DNA of 64,000 bases from Acephala macrosclerotiorum (lineage: Eukaryota; Ascomycota; Leotiomycetes; Helotiales; Mollisiaceae): NCBI GenBank assembly GCA_014904845.1, contig MU119208.1:310001-374000 (forward strand), in the 5' to 3' direction. The position numbers were made by a program, and so were the translations under genes. Below, in pieces: positions 24,327 through 36,573 of the stretch (positions are counted from its first letter, which is position 1; every line of letters starts with the position of its first letter). The notes under the pieces are model-generated. The model was not told the origin of the DNA. It searched no databases and saw nothing but the letters and a program-made list of their open reading frames with translations.

Positions 24327-25548
24327 TCAAGGAGCACTGACACCCAGATAGCTACTGTCAACCCAACTCGAATACGTCGGCAGAATTGTCGCAATACCGT
24401 ACGCGCTCGTTAACGTCTTCGCCCACGATACTCTCATTCCAGTAGCATTGGTATTTGCATACTCGGCAAAGAGAATGTTGGTCGTTGATTGTGACGAAGA
24501 CCAAGCTGCGAGGTCATCAGCAAAGTCTCTCTTGCCTTTTTCATCCAAAGACGAAGCTTAGCACTACAAGATGAAAGAGAGCGGATGAAACGAAGATGAT
24601 GGAACCTACCTTCCCATCCAGCAGAAATGATAATGTTTTCCTCATCACTGTTCTGGAAAACTACCCTCGCATAATCGCTCCACGGTCTTCCAAGATACAC
24701 ATTCCCCTTCGTCCCACTCGCAGCACCAGATCCCAACACAATATTTCTATCCTCATCATTAGCCCTTCCCTCCTCATCCTCTCTTTGCAACTGGAATACT
24801 CACGCCTTATCGAAAACAAAAAACCCATCAGTCGAACTACTCGTCCTCCCCTGCGCCGTAATTGTCCCACCACTCCTCAACACCCCCAACGTGCACCCCT
24901 GATACCAAGAATTCCCCGTAATCCCAAAAATAAAATCCACCGCTCCTTCGATATAACATCTTCCAAAGAATTGAGAGCCGATATGAGAATACAAGGTGTC
25001 TTGGTAGGATTTTAAACCGCAGGAGTAGACGCCGCCGTAGTTTCCGCGCATAGAGAGGGCGATTGCTTGCCCGTCAGTGCCAGCGCTGTTGGTGATGTTT
25101 ATATTGTACATTTTGAAGTTGTCTCCGGAGACAAGGAGTGTTGCTTGGGTTTGTTAGATGTGCTCGGTTAAGAGAAAAGGTGAAGGTATGGGGAGAATAC
25201 CGCTAGCGTCATCGCTTCCTGCTGCAGAGGCATATGTCGAGTAAGTGATGAGTGCGAGGTTTGCGGAAGGGGAGGTGCTAGGATATGCGGAGCCTTTAAT
25301 TGTGATGTTGTCTTTGCTGATGGTGAGCTTCTCCTCGTACGTTCCTGGGTAGACATAAATCGTATCGCCGGCAGAGGCAGCGCTATATGCTGCAGCGATC
25401 TAAGGCTTGTCAATTGCTGAAAGTAAAACAGAGATTTAGAAGAAAAATAACTTGCTGTGTTGTAGGTTTGTCCGGAACCGACATTTAGGGTTGCGGCTCG
25501 CAATATGCCCAAAAGACCAGACGAAAAGATAAAGGACGAAAGCTTCAT
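24327..25548 (-). CDS. Secreted pectin methylesterase (CE8 family)
   Basis: Five exons (25548-25456, 25399-25201, 25143-24804, 24746-24610, 24556-24327) encode about 332 residues. The enzyme demethylates pectin in plant cell walls. It has a signal peptide (MKLSSFIFSSGLLGILRA) and family motifs in order: YSAASAGDTIYVYPGTYEEK, GQAIALSMRG, SYQDTLY (first catalytic Asp), GAVDFIFG (second Asp) and LGRPWSDYARVVF (substrate-binding Arg). All active-site residues are intact. Intron 1 must use a GC donor (GCAAGT) because no GT joins the frame there, while the other introns are GT-AG. The acceptor chosen for the last exon gives WEASSLDEKGK and is the least certain junction. Presence of the gene suggests contact with plant tissue or litter. 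Confidence 0.9.
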
Positions 25549-26307
25549 AATGGCAATTCTTGAGCTGAAATTACTTAGCTCTTAACTAGGCAACTTTGCC
25601 CATACTTATATCCCTAAAATATCCCTCCTTATCTCATCTGACGCGGAAAAACAGATTGCGCCAAGCCTCGAACTCAGATCCCTTCCCAGATCATCCCATG
25701 TACAATGCGTAGATACGAGAATCAAGAAAACCATATGTGGGGAAGGACAATCAAACACCTCGGGACAGAGATGAAAGTGCACCAATAATAGGATCACTTC
25801 GTGGAAAAAATTGTTCCTGCAGAAGCTCGGTAGATAAGCCAGGAGGATGAGAATAGGCTAAAAGAATACATGCTCCATAGGTGCGAAATTGGCAAAAACC
25901 CTTTCAAACATTTGGTAGCTGATACATTTGTAGAACCTGGAGAAGGGATTTGGGCACTTGTGTATTAAAATTCTAAGTTGAAGGAAATTCGCGTCCGGGA
26001 CCTTGTCCGGTGTATTAGGTTTCGTAACGCAAGGGAACTGAAATCAAAAGGAAGCCCAAAGTGCTCGCTCAGGTGCCCAAGAACACCAGAGAAATGATAT
26101 ACTAGACGCTGGCAGAAGCATTAAGATGGTACTGTATACCCCTTGTCTCCACGATTTTCCAAACAAGTACGCCCCCGCTCTGCAATGATGGCGCCAACCT
26201 AACTTCGCAGTCCGAAATCCAGCCGGCTCTCAGATTTGTCGATACCAAAACCGCCCCCAAATAATACACAAATCACACTCTCAACTTGTTCATACACCTC
26301 CTCCCTT
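25549..26307. other. Intergenic region
   Basis: This holds the promoter side of the pectinesterase and the 3' flank of the next minus-strand gene. No convincing open frame or repeat was seen. Confidence 0.6.
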
Positions 26308-27358
26308 CTACGCCTCCATCTCATGCACAACATGCGCCTGTGTATTCGGCAACTCTGTCGGCTGCAGCGGCGCACTCTCATACTGCTGTCCCCCCAAATA
26401 CCCCTTCTTCCCTCCCACTCCCATACCTGGCGTATATGGCACCGCACTATCCGCCTCAGAAATCGGAGGCGGACTCATATGATCATGATAACTAGTTTCC
26501 TGGTGCTCCCCTCCAGCTCCAACTGCCCCTCCATAACCGCCTGAATAGGGACCTTCTGTGCCGTTTTGCAGTTCGTATGTTTGGGTTTGTTTTGGGTTTC
26601 GTCGGCGGCGCCAGAAGTAGCCTATCCCTGCTAGGGCGAGGAGTCCTACGGGGACGCTTATGCCGGCTCCTATTGCGGCTCCGTTTGAGGACCCGCCGCC
26701 TGGAGAGGAGGCTGAGGTTGTGGCAGCTGCGGAGGTGGTTGTGGATGCGCTGCTAGTTGCTGATGTTGTTGCTGAGGTTGTGGTTGTTGTAAGTTGGCTA
26801 AGGGGCATTTGGGCGAGGACTGTTGCGGCTGGTGATATTTGGAAGATGTCGGATTGTGTGTTACAGCATGCGAAACTGCCAGCTCCTGTTGATCCGTCAT
26901 CGCAGCAGCTTTGAAAGTTAGCTTACGACCGCGAACTGGTTTGGGGTGGACTGGCTATGAGGTTGTCTCTGTGATATCTGACCCACACCATCTAACTCCT
27001 GCACTTGAACTGTTCGCGTCTGTTGACCGTCAGCCAATGTCCTAGACTTATCTCGGTCGCTACTCACATATTGTACATTGATCTAAGCACGCTGAAGCGT
27101 TCCAGTTGGATCCGTACATCCTACTCTCAGATAATCCACAATATCTCCATTGTCTTGCTTACAAAGTCCATTCGAGTAACATGTTGCTCCTGCCGCACAG
27201 CACGCGCTGTGACCCGTCGTCGAATTATCGCATCTGAAGCCAGCATTTGAGTTGGCATCGCCATCTACAACATAACATGTCGTCACTAAGGCCGCGACGG
27301 AAGACAAGAGGAAGGGGGACGAGACTAGAAAAGAAGCTACTACGCTTCTTGAAACCAT
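26308..27358 (-). CDS. Cys-rich type I membrane protein with apparent frameshift
   Basis: Three exons are readable: 27358-27068, 27019-26989 and 26908-26308. The product begins with a signal peptide (MVSRSVVASFLVSSPFLLSS). A Cys-rich ectodomain follows (CYVVDGDANSNAGFRCDN, ACCAAGATCYSNGLC, GCTDPT), then a Ser/Thr-rich stalk. One membrane helix (IGAGISVPVGLLALAGIGYF) is followed by an RRRR stop-transfer and a Gly/Pro-rich cytoplasmic tail. Such proteins are common fungal surface or sensor-like proteins without an assigned role. Reading straight on after GCTDPT meets a stop. Shifting by one base near 27105 gives WNASACLDQC, which completes a pattern (GCTD-x-x-W...C...C) that recurs in this family, and the next two introns then join in phase. 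One base therefore seems to be missing, either a real mutation or an assembly error. Without it the protein would have roughly 305 residues. Confidence 0.7.
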
Positions 27359-28462
27359 GATTGCGATCGGATTTACCACTTGCGCCAGGACAACAGAAAA
27401 AGTCTTTTGAGGAAAGGAACAAGAAGGAAATGTCTGAAGAGAAATCAAATTAAAGATCTGGGTAAGAAACGACGGCGCGATTTCCAGAGAGAGGACTGCA
27501 TCTGACATCCAAAAAAGAACTTGACAGCATTGACCTAACTAGTCTCTCTGCCCTACGTGAACTGGCGTGGGCCGTTAACTGCTTCACCTCCTCGAACCTT
27601 GGCCAGACTGGTGGTAGTGCTTAGAGATGTTGATGTTTACCTTAGAACAGGCATATGCCAGCTATCATGATCTTTAGCCTGTGTTATTTGCAGCAAAACA
27701 GTATTCAAGATGGAGTTAAGCTGAATATCAGATTGGTCGAAGTCTGTGAGTTTTGGGGAAAAGGAATCGAATGCTTGTCTAGCCGATACTAGAGCTGTCG
27801 CGATGTCGAAGGCTGAACGTGATCGATTGGTGGCTATCTCGTTCCTTCAAACCAATCAAGTTTGCTGTGGCTTCCCAAGACCCTGGAAAGACCCTCAGAC
27901 TGCGGAGATCGCTTGCTACACGTGATGGAGAATGATGAGCTGCGATTTGCTGAGACTACGGCTAACAGATTTGGATCCGTGGTGGGTTTCACGGGCTCGC
28001 ACGGTTGGCAGAGACATTTCACACTTTGAGGCTCCTTTAGTTGGCAACATCGGGAACGTCCATAGAGCAGACGAGATTGCAATGCTCTAGCATGGAGACA
28101 ACCGCTTGGTGACGCTATTTGTAATTGAAGATATCTTTTTTTTAAAACCTCGTCAAGACTTGACATGCTGCGCCTCTCGCCGTCATGATTAGCGGTCGTG
28201 CCCCAAAGCTTCGAGAAACTTGGCTCGGCTTGAGTGACCGCGCCGGCGGGAGTGGCGTATTTTGTGGCGTCTGCATAAATGGTAACAAGCTTGTCGATGA
28301 GCATAGATTGATTGATCCGTGAAGGGACTTCATATTTGGAAACAAGAGAGATGAAACTTCAGTCCACTTCTGTTAAAATTTGAATTCGCCTATCGTGAAT
28401 TCCAAGAACGCAAGACCCCTCATTCATCACAGCTTTTGCTTCGAACTTTGATTCTCATAGAG
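27359..28462. other. Intergenic region
   Basis: About 1.1 kb holds only short overlapping frames. The minus frame at 27834-28304 (156 codons) has no recognisable domain and no partner exons. The first 200 bases are presumably the promoter of the Cys-rich protein gene. Confidence 0.5.
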
Positions 28463-29221
28463 TCAAGCAACGTTCTTCTCAAGCCATTCCTCCCACTGCT
28501 CGCCACTGAAGCTTGAGCTGATGTTATTCTCAACAACACCATCAAATACCACTGTTGGCGTGACATGAATACCCTGCATTCTGTTCATTTTCACCAACAC
28601 CTTCAAGTCATTGGTAACTTTGTTTCCAGTGTTCAAGCTGCCATCTGGAGCCGGCTTGTCGGAGATGTAAAGCAGGTTATACATCTGCTTCGCATCAAGG
28701 CCAACTTTAGCTCCAATCTTGGCTAGACGGGCATAGCTTTGGTTGCGAGTCTCATTCACGATGTTCACGTCGTAGAAGGACTTTGCATCGTCGAATAGGG
28801 CCTAGGGCGGATATGAGCATGACTTCTGGTGTTGATATCTGGTGCATAGCTCACTTTGCTGAAATCCCAGAACTTGTTTGGCTGTAGCTTGAGGACTGCA
28901 ACACCGGCTTCATGGACTAGAGTCGAGGATGGATGCCATGGTTGGATTTGTTGGCGGAAAAGGATCTGAACTTTGGATGCATACTTCTTCTGGATCAGGG
29001 GAAAGACCGAAGTATAGACGGTATTGAACATCTTGGCAGAGAATGGGCAGACATAGTCGACTTGACGAAGTCAGTATCGTGTAATGTGAGGACTAAGACG
29101 ACGATGGGGTTGGAAACGAGGAATTGTGAGGCTGATACTCACGGTAGAGCTCCAGAGTATGCAGCGTTGGAGCATTCGTTGCCGTGAACTTTTGACCGGC
29201 GAATTTCGGAGCGAGAGCCAT
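28463..29221 (-). CDS. DsbA-like thioredoxin-fold protein
   Basis: Three exons (29221-29143, 29060-28855, 28801-28463) encode about 207 residues. The fold is of the DsbA/2-hydroxychromene-2-carboxylate isomerase kind. An N-terminal strand (LHTLELYLDYVCPFSAKMF) holds a CPFS active-site-like motif, with a single Cys rather than CxxC. A helical insertion follows, and then the cis-proline segment HVTPTVVFDG. With only one active-site Cys it is more likely a glutathione-dependent or redox-sensing enzyme than a disulfide oxidase, which is an inference. No signal peptide is visible. The first exon encodes 26 residues, and its join gives YLDYVCPF in frame. It is a well-formed gene with no lesion. Confidence 0.85.
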
Positions 29222-29776
29222 CTTATCGTCTGTGTCTCGGGTTCAGCAGATGTCTCGAGCTTTATGGAAAAAGTCAATTGAGAAAGAAGCTTGATATGTG
29301 ATGACTTGAGAGGGGTGCCTTCTAAATGTTTATGCGATAAAAAGGATGACGTGACAGTTGAGGATCTTATCTCCACGTGAGGCTATACAAAAATCAAGAG
29401 TTAAATTCGAATGTTGAAGCAACCTGACGAGACGAAAAATGGACGAAAGATGTACTTATAATCGCAAGCTCGGGCATATGGATGAACAATCTCATACACT
29501 TGATCGCTAATTGGAGATGCCTAGACTCTGAAGGAGTGCCGTGCACTTCGGATCCGAAAATCCGGCTTGGTCATAGAGGCGTCTAGATGTCCACCGTGCT
29601 TGAAAGCAATACGATGTCGATTGAATCTGAATAGCCATGGAAAACATCGTATAGAGCTTCGTATTATTTACTCATTAGGTGTATTGTATTGACGCCAAAC
29701 CAATGCAGGATATCCAGTCTCAATCATCGCCAACGAACGCCTATCCAAATGTACTGTACAACGAACAGAAGTATAT
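29222..29776. other. Intergenic region
   Basis: This is the promoter region of the DsbA-like gene and the 3' flank of the PX-domain gene, both on the minus strand. A 101-codon minus frame at 29071-29376 is a shadow overlapping the first exon. Nothing else was seen. Confidence 0.55.
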
Positions 29777-30473
29777 TCAAGAGAACAAGAACTCTTTGAG
29801 AACGGGAGAGCCAGAGAATTCGGGATTAAGGAGTATGCAACTATGCCAGTTAGCCCACGTTGTATCCAAGAATACGCAGCACCTACTTTAGGAAGTATTG
29901 TAAGCCGCCTCTTCTATTCTCGAGAAATTTCGGGCGGAACTTCGAGATGACGCTTTTCGGTGGGAGGGGTGGCATGGCGGCAGTGGAATTGGGGAATGTT
30001 TGGAGGAGTTTGTCTCGTAGGTCGTCGAATTCTGAGTATCGTTTCCTGATGCGCATTGAACCGCCCTACATTTCTATTAGCATCTGCCACTCAATTGAAA
30101 GATTGAATCATACTCGCAGAGTCTCCACGGTAATGTTCCAGACCACGAATGCGCCTATGCCCGTCCTGCTTCCATTGACAATTACAAAATCCTCAATGAA
30201 AACACTCTTCGCCCAACACGCTTTGTTCTTCGAGTCCTCCCCATCTGTATTGTCCTGCAGCGTTATGGCCCCATCGGCAATCGACTCGACTGATATATTA
30301 GAGAATGATCTCTGATGCGATTGAACCCAGTAGGGTGGTGAAGTAATAGGTGAGATTATAGGCGAATCGTTGGCATTGCCGCTAGTCGTCTGACGGTCTG
30401 TGGGAGGCGTTGTGGTGTTTAGTCGATACTTGCTTGCCTGTGTAGCCTCAGCCTCACCATTTGGGGACTCCAT
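29777..30473 (-). CDS. PX-domain protein (Ypt35-like)
   Basis: Three exons (30473-30114, 30065-29887, 29840-29777) encode about 200 residues. The N-terminal 70 residues are Ser/Thr/Pro-rich and disordered. A phox-homology domain follows: KSVFIEDFVIVNGSRTGIGA, then FVVWNITVETL, then the phosphoinositide-contact segment MRIRKRYSEFDDLRDKLLQ, and AMPPLPPKSVISKFRPKFLE with the PxxP loop. The helix RRGGLQYFLNCILLNPEF ends the domain. The size and the isolated C-terminal PX domain match fungal Ypt35-type proteins, which bind PI3P on endosomal or vacuolar membranes and recruit lipid-transfer proteins such as Vps13. Both introns restore frame and complete the domain, which strongly supports the model. 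Confidence 0.86.
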
Positions 30474-31726
30474 CGAGTCTATCCATTTGCGGGACGCTCG
30501 CGCGCCTGAATACTACGAGGCTGGTCCCAGAGCGAGGTGTTTGATATTGAGGAGATGCTTTCGCGAGTATGCGGCTAACCGAACAAGAGCTAGTTATCTC
30601 GTGTCCCGCGCTTGTGTATGAAATAGATTCAAGACTCGAGTCTTGCGCGATTGACCTTCCCCAACCAGTGAAGAGTTGGGGAATGGATTTTAATCGGTAC
30701 CGTTTTGAGTGAAATGTTTCTTTATTTCGAATGTTCGAAGACCTCATTCGTCGAATCGCCAGAGAAGTCTCGGAGCTTGGGCCATATTTTAGAAGTGCCA
30801 CAATGTGGAGATCATTCGCATTTTATCCCTGGAGTGGCTTGATGTCCATTTAGAGTAAGACTTTAAGTTTACTTTGATTTAGATTTTAGAGCCAGGTTCA
30901 AATCGGAGCCGATGACATGGGGAGCCGCGGGCAAATCTCGCCTAGCCATGCTGATTTGATGATCGAAGCCCTTCGTTTTTCCACCTCTTCTATCGCTTTT
31001 TCTGTCGGTTTGCATATTCGAGGTGGCAAGAAATTCACATGAAAAGATTCTGGATGCTGCTACGGATATGCAAAGTCCAGGCAATTGCTATCGATACGAA
31101 GCGGACCTCGTGTGAGGCGTTCTAATCATGGAGCACGGAAAGTTGTGCAGCAACGAGAGCCAAGACCCCTTTCCCACTACTGCCGAGTCTGTCAAGGGTC
31201 CTGTCACGCTCAAACGTCCGGTTGGCTGATTCAAAGACATTCTAACCTCTTATCGTTACTTCAGCTGCTCGTGCATCGCTGGTCAAGTCACTAGTGCAAG
31301 CCCAATATCTTGATCGAGAGACAATTGTTGACTTTGGGGGTGGTCGGGACCGGGGGTCGGGATTCTCATAAGACCTTTCTTCCTCCTGAAGAGTCCTCTT
31401 CCTCGTCCTCTTCTTGTCCTCTTTCAACCCCGACATTCGCTTTGATCGTTGCGTGAGAATATATATCTTTAATATTTCTCTTTCGTTGAGATCCTGCCTA
31501 CTCGTTCTCGCTTGCTTCGTATCTGCTTTTGAACGGTAAGGAGAGGCTAGACACTAGAATGACCCAATTCTCCTCCTCGATCCGGAGATTTCATCCGGGT
31601 CGTACAATTGGCTCATCTCTGGCTTAAATACTTTCTTCAGGCCCATTTAACTGACAGTGGTCTGCAGGTATTCTTTCAAGCTCGACGTTCGCTACCGTTC
31701 CACCCTCGTGCCGACCGATATACAAA
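30474..31726. other. Divergent intergenic region
   Basis: About 1.25 kb lies between the PX-domain gene and the DUF7707-like gene, transcribed away from each other. The open frames here are short and overlapping. Pyrimidine-rich sequence at about 31375-31500 (TTCCTCCTG, CCTCTTCCTCG) lies a few hundred bases before the plus-strand start and fits a fungal core promoter. Confidence 0.5.
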
Positions 31727-32460
31727 ATGGTGTCCCTCAGAGCTTCAGTAGTTGCTGCTGCCACTCTCCTCTTCTCCCTCAAGGCCCACTCCCAAGCCGT
31801 ATACTCTATCGATCCTAACAGTGTACCGCTCTCGGAACGAAGTAGGAAAAACTCTAACAATATTCGGATTGTGCTGACGTTGGGTAGCTTCGTGGTGCCA
31901 GTCTCAGACGACATCCTGCCCACTGCTCTGCCTTCAATTGCCAGGAGTAACATCGACGACCACTGATGCCAATGATTGCGACCCAGTAAGCATACGCTTC
32001 CATCGATAGAGGCTATGGTACAGTTATTAACATCATGCAGACCACTTTAACTTATGACTGCGTCTGCGGAAACGGACAACAGCCCAATGCCTCCGAATAC
32101 TCGCAAACCCTTCCATACTTCATCTGCACAGAATATGGAACCCAATGTGTGGCCGGATGTGGAGGCAACACAGCTTGTCAGAGTGACTGCAGAAGTCAAC
32201 ATCCTTGCGGTGCCCAGGACCCTACACGAGTAAATGCTACAACCACATCTGCGACTCAGAGCGCAACCACAGTTCCTGCTGGTGCCACCTCTGGAACAGC
32301 TGGTATTGTCTACACTGGTCTGGGTGGGAGTGCTGCCGCTACAACTACAGCAGCTTCATCTACCAAGAGCGGTGCCCAGACCGCTATCGACCTTGGACGC
32401 AGCTACGGTCTGGCCATCGTATTCGCCGGCCTCTTCGCCGGGTTTGCTCTCGTCATGTAA
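31727..32460 (+). CDS. DUF7707-like GPI-anchored cell-surface protein
   Basis: Three exons (31727-31841, 31888-31985, 32041-32460) encode about 210 residues. A signal peptide (MVSLRASVVAAATLLFSLKA) is followed by YSIDPNSVPLSERTSWCQSQ and a compact Cys-rich domain of the fungal DUF7707 type. Its landmarks are SCPLLC, TYDCVCGNG, SEYSQTLPYFIC and a CGGNTACQSDC segment. A Ser/Thr/Ala-rich stretch leads to a hydrophobic C-terminus (GLAIVFAGLFAGFALVM) that looks like a GPI-anchor signal. The role is unknown; such proteins are presumed wall or plasma-membrane components. The two introns (46 and 55 nt) restore the Cys pattern exactly. Confidence 0.88.
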
Positions 32461-33302
32461 GACAGCACTGGGCCTTCTGCACTGTTGCGTCTGCATGTCT
32501 CGGTCATACATCTCGTACGACAGCAATTTTTTTTGAGCGGTGATTAAAAGAGTTCTGTACAGCGATTTTAGCGATTCTCTGCATATATTGGATAGCATAC
32601 TTAGGCCGCATACTAGCGGCTACCTTAATATTGGTAATATAGTAGCTCATGGGGTTGGAGAATGTCTGGAAATTGGATGGGATACGAGAATGTCGACGAA
32701 AGAAAAGGAGAATGAATCGGAAGGGCTCTCGGAAGAAAACAAAAAACACATGATTCTCATGATCGTATATGTCTTGAGTTTGTGATAGCTCGTGGCGTCC
32801 GTTGGCGTCCAGCAATGAAATCTTCATCCGAGGCTGTTGTGCAATGTCTGATGATGAGATGGTGATTCAAAGTTCAAATGCCTAGGTTTCAGTAAGTTCG
32901 GCCACCAAAACTCTAACAGTCGCCCATCCCTTGCGATATCCTTGAACTATTGTTTCGAGTTGTGTTTGTTGGCAGCCACAAAGCAAAGCTGGACCATAAA
33001 GAAGAGTTGCTGTCTTCACGTGCGAAAAGGCCAAGCAGGTGATGACGAGGAAGCAGGGTCCAAAGCAAGAGCCAATCCCAACGATAATTTTAGCCCGCGC
33101 ATCCGCCTCGGTGTCTCCCTTTTTTTATACTGGAACAATGTCTCGATGACCATTGCCTCATCATCTTCCTTTATAAAATTTCAGAAGTGTCGCTGAAGTC
33201 GGGGCGCCAACCGACTATACCTCTCCCGCAATTCGGCCTCTAGATTTGCTTGCGGTGAAGGAGCCGCTACTTCCTTCTCCCGTCACAACACCACAAACTC
33301 CA
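32461..33302. other. Intergenic region
   Basis: This holds the 3' flank of the surface-protein gene and the promoter of the phosphotransferase gene. No supported gene was seen. Short frames on both strands overlap one another. Confidence 0.55.
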
Positions 33303-34753
33303 ATGGCTCCCAGCAAAAGTAAGCACCAACGGTCAGATTACAGGGACAACTGCTGATATATCATCTGCAGAAGTCGCTGCGCATGAGTGCGTGTCGGAGG
33401 ATGCTCTGGTACACCTGAAGTCGTATAAGTATTCGAGCGTCGACAAGTCCTTCATCTCAAATTATATCCTTAAGCATTACGTGCGCGACTCTCGATATAT
33501 ACCCTCCGGAAGAAATATGCTGAGACTGATATAGTGGAATGCATTTGTGGAACTTCTGCCGTTATGGCTGGCACCGAATATGGTCACACTGCTTGGATTC
33601 TTCTTCATCCTGTCGAATGTGGCTTGCCTTGTGATTTTTATGCCAGACTTGGTGGGACCTGTATGTTATCCGCAAATGCCCCTATGCGACTCAAATACTG
33701 ATTCTCTTGGACCAGGGACCCTCCTGGCTATACTATAGCTTCGCCTTCGGACTCTGGATGTATTCAACGATGGACAATGTGGATGGAAAGCAAGCACGAA
33801 GAACTGGCACATCGAGTGGACTGGGAGAATTATTCGACCACGGTATCGACTCGCTGAACTGCACTCTTGCAAGTCTATGCGAGACAGCAGCAGTGGGCTT
33901 GGGTACGTCTAAGACCGGTGTCTTCACGGCCTTGGTTCCCTGCTTGCCGATGTTCTTCTCGACTTGGGAGACCTACCACACCCACACTTTATACCTGGGC
34001 GTTTTCAACGGACCTACTGAAGGGTTGATATTGGCATGCACAATCATGATTCTTTCAGGATACTATGGCCCGGAGATTTGGACGAACAAGATTACCGATC
34101 TAGTTGGACACCACTACTTTTTTGGATTCCACGAATTCTTTGGGACATACTCCGTTCGAGATCTTTGGGTACCAATCATCTTGATTTCACTGTTTGGAGC
34201 ACACGTTCCATTCTGCGTCATCAATGTTATCAAGGCTCGAAGAAGAGACAATCTTCCAGTTCTCCCTGTCTTTTTGGAATGGACACCAATGGCGGTGTAC
34301 ACCTTCTCGATCGGTGCCTGGTTGTTCTCACCATACTCGACATTAATGGCTGAGAATCATCTCGTCCTTTTCTGCCTCACAATGTCCTTCGTGTTCGGCA
34401 GGATGACCACCAAGATCATCCTAGCTCATCTGACTAGACAACCATTCCCTTACTGGACCGTCATGCTCACACCTTTGATCGGAGGAGCAGTACTAGGAAA
34501 TCTACCTAGGGTTGGACTCCCAGCAATCAGCGCCTGGCTTGAATTATGGTATCTCCGAGGATACCTCGTCTTTGCCCTGATCGTATATTTCAGATGGGCA
34601 TTCCTAGTCATCGACAGCATCTGCTCTTACCTAGGTATCAACTGTCTCACAATCCCCTATGAGAAGCAAATCGCCAACAAAGAAAAAACCCAGGCAGCCG
34701 TCAACGGTAATGCCAAGTCTGCCAACGGCAATGGGAAGAGAAGAGCTGATTGA
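33303..34753 (+). CDS. Cholinephosphotransferase/ethanolaminephosphotransferase
   Basis: Four exons (33303-33318, 33371-33480, 33535-33660, 33716-34753) encode about 429 residues. The enzyme transfers phosphocholine or phosphoethanolamine from the CDP-alcohol to diacylglycerol in the last step of the Kennedy pathway, in ER or Golgi membranes. The CDP-alcohol phosphotransferase signature DG-x2-AR-x8-G-x3-D-x3-D is complete (DGKQARRTGTSSGLGELFDH then GID). About eight to ten hydrophobic segments follow, and the tail is short and hydrophilic. The first exon encodes only MAPSK plus one base, and its donor is GTAAGC. Whether the enzyme corresponds to yeast Cpt1 or Ept1 cannot be told from the sequence, since many filamentous fungi have one dual-specificity protein. 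Confidence 0.94.
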
Positions 34754-36573
34754 GGGGAAAGGGAGGATGGAAATCACGATTCATGAATCGGGGGGATTTT
34801 TGGTATTATTTGTAATGTATTTCGGATCTGCATTTGCATAGCGGATTAATAGACCGTCCTTGTTACAGGATGTTTGGGAAAGGAGGAAAGCACTGGCAAG
34901 CATAGGATCGGCGTTCGCATAGCCTCGTAGATGTTCGATAAATGTTGACATCGTTTTGTGTTCTCACTGTTTTTCACGAAGTTGATGATTTCTGCTCTTC
35001 GAGTACCTTTTTTAAACTTGAAGTACTTGTATTCTCGACCTCCCTGTGTGCTTTTCGTTTGGGGTTTCTAGTGATTTGGTCTATCCCCACTCGTCACCAA
35101 CCAAGTGAAAGACTTGACAAAAAAAAAAAAAAAAAACATAAAACAGTAGGGATTCGCTGATGGTCACCCACTCAACTACTAAACTACCGATCTGAGTTTT
35201 ATGTATGGCAGAGCGGACGGGATGCCCAGGATCTCTCAGTCTATGGTCGTATGTGACAGTGTTTGGTATTATTTAATTATATATTGGCTTTTGTGAACGA
35301 AAATTAGAGGCAGGGCTTGGCAGTCGTGGACAGCGGAAGCCCGTGTTTCAAATGAAAGTCCAGGTGAAGCTGAGAGATTGAAAGTTCTACTCGGTTGTCG
35401 ATATCGAAGACCATGGAGAACTATTTCCTGAGGAGAGTCTGGAAAACATTGACTTGACTTGGCAAGTTGTGTTTTGTGTCCATATCCCAGGAACACTTTC
35501 ATTGCCCAAAAAGGGTTCATTCGGCTTGATTCCTTGACTGATTAAGTTCATGAATTCATGTCATGATGAATGTCCCTGGCTTTCTGGGACTTTGGTCTGT
35601 CCCTGGGAGAACCGCGAGGACAGTACGGCAGTAATATTGTGCTGAGTACGATAAAACGAAGAGAGCAAAGCTGAATATTAAGTATGGAATAGCGTTTCTG
35701 GTGTGCTGGACCTGTAATACAAGGTAGAGGCCTCAAAATAATATCCAGTATTTGCCAGCCATCTGTCTTGACTCTCAACTCATCAATGCAAAACCAGCTG
35801 TCAAGGCTGGGCATCACAACTTTCGACACGCCAAGAACAAATAAAAATGTCAACGCGCCTTCGGTGAGCTCGGCATGTCCACCAAAGAAGCTCGGGTGGT
35901 TCCATCACCACCCAAAAGCGACACCTAGAGGCTCTTTAGCCCCACGAATGCCTCACGAAGTGGGGGTTGGCATTCGACGCCACGACCCCGCGAAGCCAAG
36001 AGGGCCGTCGCCTGCACACGTCATTTCTCGGGCGCCAGCATTTCACCAGTCCTCGAATCTCTTAGCAAATACGCGTGTTTCTAAACAAGGAAGTAAAATT
36101 TCAGCCCTGTGAGAATCTTGGCAATTAGAGGGTGATCTCTTAGGTCGTTTTACAAGTACTGGTCTTCTCCCCTGGCTTGGTGGGAAAATAGTAAGGGTTA
36201 GGTTGAATTGGAACGAATCGTACCTGCCACTGCAACTTGCTTCGTGTGCTTCGTGCATGAACGCTCTTCAGCCACAATTTGCTTGCGTGGAAAGGGAGAC
36301 AGGAACCTCGGATTTTTTTGGGGCAGTCAGCAAGCACGTCTGAGAAAGTTCACACATTCACGAGCTCCAATGTTCTGATTCTTCACATCCTCCTTTGATG
36401 ACTACTCTTCTTGCTATTATTTCACTCCTTAGAGAGCTGGATTCTCTTTCTCCTCCTCTGAACCCAACTTAGAGGGCCTGCGCCACAGCGTAACGCAACG
36501 ATCCGCGACTTGCAGACTCGCAGTTCTCCGCCAAGACGTCGTAACTGGGGAATCTTGGCAAACCCTTGACAAA
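34754..36573. other. Long intergenic region
   Basis: About 1.8 kb has no convincing gene. An 18-base A run lies at 35119-35136. A plus frame at 35768-36112 (114 codons) and minus frames near 36043-36337 have no recognisable domain. The last few hundred bases, including CT-rich sequence at about 36400-36465, probably form the promoter of the IQ-motif gene. Confidence 0.45.

Noticed and set aside
27834..28345. A 156-codon minus frame and an overlapping 67-codon frame as a possible gene
   Set aside because: No recognisable motif, different frames, and no splice sites linking them to each other or to the DsbA-like gene.
35119..35136. An 18-base A run as a possible retroelement tail
   Set aside because: No reverse-transcriptase-like frame, target-site duplication or processed-gene similarity was seen upstream; simple homopolymer expansion is enough.
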